DNA from: an uncultured Clostridia bacterium
GTDB taxonomy: Bacteria; Bacillota; Clostridia; Monoglobales; Monoglobaceae
Assembly (NCBI GenBank): GCA_934454115.1
Contig: CAKSFQ010000006.1
Location: 38,309-102,308, forward strand
Direction: 5' to 3'
Length of the DNA: 64,000 nucleotides
The notes below the pieces were generated by a model. That model did no database searches. It worked only from the letters and a program-made list of their open reading frames with translations, and was not told the DNA's origin. Below are positions 63,575-64,000 of this stretch, in pieces; the stretch's first letter is position 1; the number at the start of each line of letters is the position of its first letter. The translations under genes were made by a program, and so were the position numbers.

Positions 63575-63650
63575 TGGCTCCTCCAGTTGGACTCGAACCA
63601 ACGACCCTGCGGTTAACAGCCGCATGCTCTACCAACTGAGCTATAGAGGA
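63575..63650 (-). tRNA. tRNA-Asn (GTT)
   Basis: 76 nt on the minus strand, TCCTCTATAGCTCAGTTGGT at the start, anticodon loop CTGTTAA giving GTT, T-loop GGTTCGAGTCC and encoded CCA. It is the first tRNA after 5S in this rRNA operon. Confidence 0.95.
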
Positions 63651-63673
63651 ATATCCACCATAAAAACAATTTT

Positions 63674-63698
63674 TCGGGAACAGCTTTACTGTTCCCGA
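63674..63698 (-). terminator. Hairpin between 5S rRNA and tRNA-Asn
   Basis: CGGGAACAG and CTGTTCCCG are perfect complements around CTTTA, followed on the minus strand by AAAAATTG. As tRNAs follow, it may partially stop or mark a processing point rather than end the operon. Confidence 0.65.
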
Positions 63699-63702
63699 AA
63701 GG

Positions 63703-63820
63703 TTCCGGCGACGACATAGGTTTCCGGGCGGTCACCCGCCAAGTATGATCTGCGCAGAGGAGCTTAACGACTGTGTTCGGAAAGGGAACAGGTGTGACCT
63801 CCTCGCTATAGTCACCGAAT
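63703..63820 (-). rRNA. rrf: 5S rRNA
   Basis: The minus strand contains GGTGACTATAGCGAGGAGGT, CACACCTGTTCCCTTTCCGA, ACACAGTCGTTAAGCTCCTC and the closing GTCGCCGGAACC stem, all typical 5S segments. The exact ends are approximate. Order on the minus strand is 23S, 5S, tRNAs. Confidence 0.93.
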
Positions 63821-63875
63821 GGCATGAATGAAAAAGAAATAAAGGAAAAGCAAGCCTTACTCACAAAGTAAATTA

Positions 63876-64000
63876 GGTCAAGCCCTCGACCTATTAGTAT
63901 CGGTCAGCTGAATGTGTCACCACACTTACACCTCCGACCTATCAACCACATAGTCTACGTGGGGTCTTACTTGTTTAAAACAATGGGAAATCTTATCTTA
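63876..64000 (-). rRNA. rrl: 23S rRNA, 3' end
   Basis: The minus strand shows TTGATAGGTCGGAGGTGTAA, TGTGGTGACACATTCAGCTG, ACCGATACTAATAGGTCGAG and GGCTTGACC, the conserved 3' terminus of clostridial 23S rRNA. Only the last 125 nt lie in the window; the rest extends beyond its end. Confidence 0.95.

Noticed and set aside
63248..63864. Open frames over the tRNA and 5S genes
   Set aside because: Both overlap clear tRNA or rRNA sequence on the same strand and cannot be coding.

Overview
The window looks like a chromosomal segment of a Gram-positive anaerobe of the class Clostridia, possibly a gut-associated Oscillospirales-like lineage. Evidence is strong AGGAGG ribosome sites, SLH-anchored surface proteins, type III glutamine synthetase, an MsmK-type sugar ATPase, LplB/LplC-type permeases, rubredoxin and a clostridial-style rRNA/tRNA cluster. 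The family assignment is inference. Most of the window is visibly GC-rich, but about 1-9.8 kb and 58-62.8 kb are AT-rich and read like foreign or differently evolving DNA.

Layout. (1) 1-7.4 kb: the end of a VTC-domain gene, a DUF4956 membrane protein and a large SLH/beta-helix/esterase surface protein, then a response regulator, histidine kinase and secreted FGE-like protein in tight overlap. (2) 7.5-9.8 kb: the regulatory end of an integrative element of Tn916 type (XRE repressor, sigma-like factor, excisionase) without an integrase. It is packed with inverted repeats, ribosome-site-enclosing hairpins and a gene-free stretch that may be a structured RNA. (3) 9.8-29.8 kb: housekeeping genes: BFD-type ferredoxin, rubredoxin (too short for a routine ORF cutoff), ParB/Noc, glnN, amidohydrolase, apbE, exonuclease III, PRK06851-like ATPase, a gyrA-ttcA-galU-ABC2 permease-Nudix run, msmK, argCB, and an acyltransferase-like/polysaccharide deacetylase pair. 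(4) 29.9-57.9 kb: a polysaccharide utilisation locus with PHP protein, GH78 rhamnosidase, two large secreted proteins sharing a repeated ~180-residue module, a 1434-residue heparinase II/III-type lyase, two S-layer proteins, a sugar ABC importer (two paralogous binding proteins, two permeases, no ATPase), a membrane-bound AraC sensor-regulator and a GH2 beta-mannosidase-like enzyme. (5) 58-62.8 kb: LysR, DUF554, a decaying sugar-acid cluster (broken enolase-superfamily gene, intact metallo-hydrolase, glycosidase fragment with an in-frame stop) and an AraC regulator. (6) 63.2-64 kb: tRNA-CAU, tRNA-Glu, tRNA-Asn, 5S and the 3' end of 23S rRNA on the minus strand.

How it works together. The surface lyase, modular binding proteins and rhamnosidase probably cut a rhamnose-containing polysaccharide. 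The LplB/LplC-like importer would take up oligosaccharides, perhaps energised by the distant MsmK ATPase, and GH2 and GH78 would finish them inside. Three promoters of this locus share a -35 region that runs into the same sequence, TTTACATTCTAA. Two of them, back to back at 46.95-47.12 kb, also carry the same upstream box at exactly the same distance, which suggests a dedicated activator.

The most unusual signals are two. First, a previously unlabelled intergenic repeat family (14859-15275, 54909-55186, remnant 62909-63012) has 24-bp terminal inverted repeats bounded by TA and internal stems that stay paired although their sequences differ. Second, the RNA-structure-rich control region of the integrative-element remnant (8.1-9.3 kb).
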